DNA of 5,983 nucleotides from an uncultured beta proteobacterium (GTDB taxonomy: Bacteria > Pseudomonadota > Gammaproteobacteria > Burkholderiales > Burkholderiaceae_B), in contig CAIYCP010000052.1 of NCBI GenBank assembly GCA_903924715.1, positions 1 to 5,983 of the forward strand, written 5' to 3'. A program made the translations under genes and the position numbers. Below the pieces are notes generated by a model. The model made no database searches and was not told the DNA's origin. It saw nothing but the letters and a program-made list of their open reading frames with translations. How positions within the stretch are numbered: the first letter of the stretch is position 1; the number at the start of each line of letters is the position of its first letter. This document shows, piece after piece, positions 5,362 through 5,983 of this stretch.

Positions 5362-5983
5362 TCAATCAATTTTTATTCCCGAACTTTGAACAAGTTTTTC
5401 CCAACGATTGATTTCAAGATTCAGAAAAGCCTTCAGCTCGTCGGGCGTTGAACCGATTGCTTCAGCGCCCTGCGTTGCGAGTCTGGCTTTAATTTCTGAA
5501 TCGTTGAGTGCAGCGCGATAGGCTTTGCTTATCTTGTCAACAACATCCGTCGGCGTGTTGGCGGGCGCAAACAAGGCTTGCCATGCCCCCATCGAAAATC
5601 CTGGCACGAAGGATTCAGAGACAGTCGGGATATCCGGAAGCAGCGAAGAGCGTTTTTCACTTGTCACTGCAAGCGCAGTGACGCGCTTATCTCGAACATA
5701 CGGGTAGGCAGAATTGATGGGGTCAGCAAAAAGATCAAGTCGCCCTGCGATGAAATCTGGAAAGGCCCCTGCCCCACCCTTGTAGGGGATATGAACCGCG
5801 TCAACTCCAATTCCTTGCAGCACAACGTACATCGCCAAATGCGTCAGATTGCCTGTCCCTGCTGAACCGTAGTTTAGTTTTTGCTCTTTACCTTTAATAA
5901 ATTGACGCAGGGTTTGCTGATTGGTCACGCCGGATTGAAGGCTCGCCATGATAAGCAGGGGTTGATTGACGGCCAAAGATACC
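5362..5983 (-). CDS. Bug-family (TctC-like) solute-binding protein, N-terminus beyond the window
   Basis: The frame is open at the right edge and ends with TGA at 5364-5362, giving the last 206 residues of a Bug protein. Its first visible residues (VSLAVNQPLLIMAS) match the family's mid-protein strand, so roughly 115-125 residues including the signal peptide are missing; no start lies within the window. Landmarks are KLNYGSAGTGNLTHL, HIPYKGG, LDLFADPINSAYPYV, ALAVTSEKRSSLLPDIPTV and MGAWQALFAPANTP, followed by the C-terminal helices ending SSGIKID. The segment after HIPYKG has FAD in place of the plain F-D pair. It is tail-to-tail with the plus-strand operon and is therefore a separate transcription unit. 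Ligand unknown. Confidence 0.93.
   Translation of the reverse strand, partial: VSLAVNQPLLIMASLQSGVTNQQTLRQFIKGKEQKLNYGSAGTGNLTHLAMYVVLQGIGVDAVHIPYKGGAGAFPDFIAGRLDLFADPINSAYPYVRDKRVTALAVTSEKRSSLLPDIPTVSESFVPGFSMGAWQALFAPANTPTDVVDKISKAYRAALNDSEIKARLATQGAEAIGSTPDELKAFLNLEINRWEKLVQSSGIKID

Noticed and set aside
5525..5865. Overlapping plus-strand open frames opposite the partial Bug gene
   Set aside because: The minus-strand frame carries family motifs throughout; these frames look like low-complexity shadows.
5974..5976. TTG at the right edge as the start of the last Bug protein
   Set aside because: The frame stays open upstream to the window edge and the sequence aligns with the middle of Bug proteins, so the true start is outside.

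Overview
The window looks like chromosomal DNA of a betaproteobacterium, most likely Burkholderiales. The main reason is that four of its seven genes encode Bug-type (TctC-like) periplasmic solute-binding proteins, a family massively expanded in that order. Overall GC is moderate, about 50% by eye, which is low for many Burkholderiales and fits a lower-GC lineage. The genus cannot be fixed from this sequence alone.

Layout, left to right. (i) Minus strand, 1-1375: a Bug protein gene (407-1375) followed 42 bp downstream by a VOC-fold (glyoxalase/dioxygenase superfamily) gene that runs off the left edge. They are probably one transcription unit. (ii) A 177-bp divergent intergenic region (1376-1552) that must hold the start signals for both directions; only weak promoter-like and palindromic sequences can be pointed to. 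(iii) Plus strand, 1553-5348: a Tat-exported metallo-beta-lactamase-fold hydrolase, a SCO1/SenC copper-chaperone/thioredoxin-fold protein that overlaps it by one base (TGATG), and two further Bug proteins, with gaps of 1-overlap, 45 and 53 bp; this is probably one operon. (iv) Minus strand, 5362-5983: the C-terminal two thirds of a fourth Bug protein, convergent with the operon across only 13 bp.

How the genes may work together (inference): the Bug proteins would capture small organic, usually carboxylated, compounds in the periplasm. The Tat-exported MBL hydrolase would act in the same compartment, possibly on an ester, lactone or related substrate. The SCO protein could supply copper or keep cysteines reduced, and the cytoplasmic VOC enzyme could act on an imported product. 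No TctA/TctB membrane components, regulator or central catabolic gene lies in the window, so the pathway and substrate cannot be named. No RNA genes, insertion sequences, CRISPR arrays or clear intrinsic terminators were seen. The most unusual element is the translationally coupled Tat-MBL/SCO pair embedded among divergent Bug paralogs.
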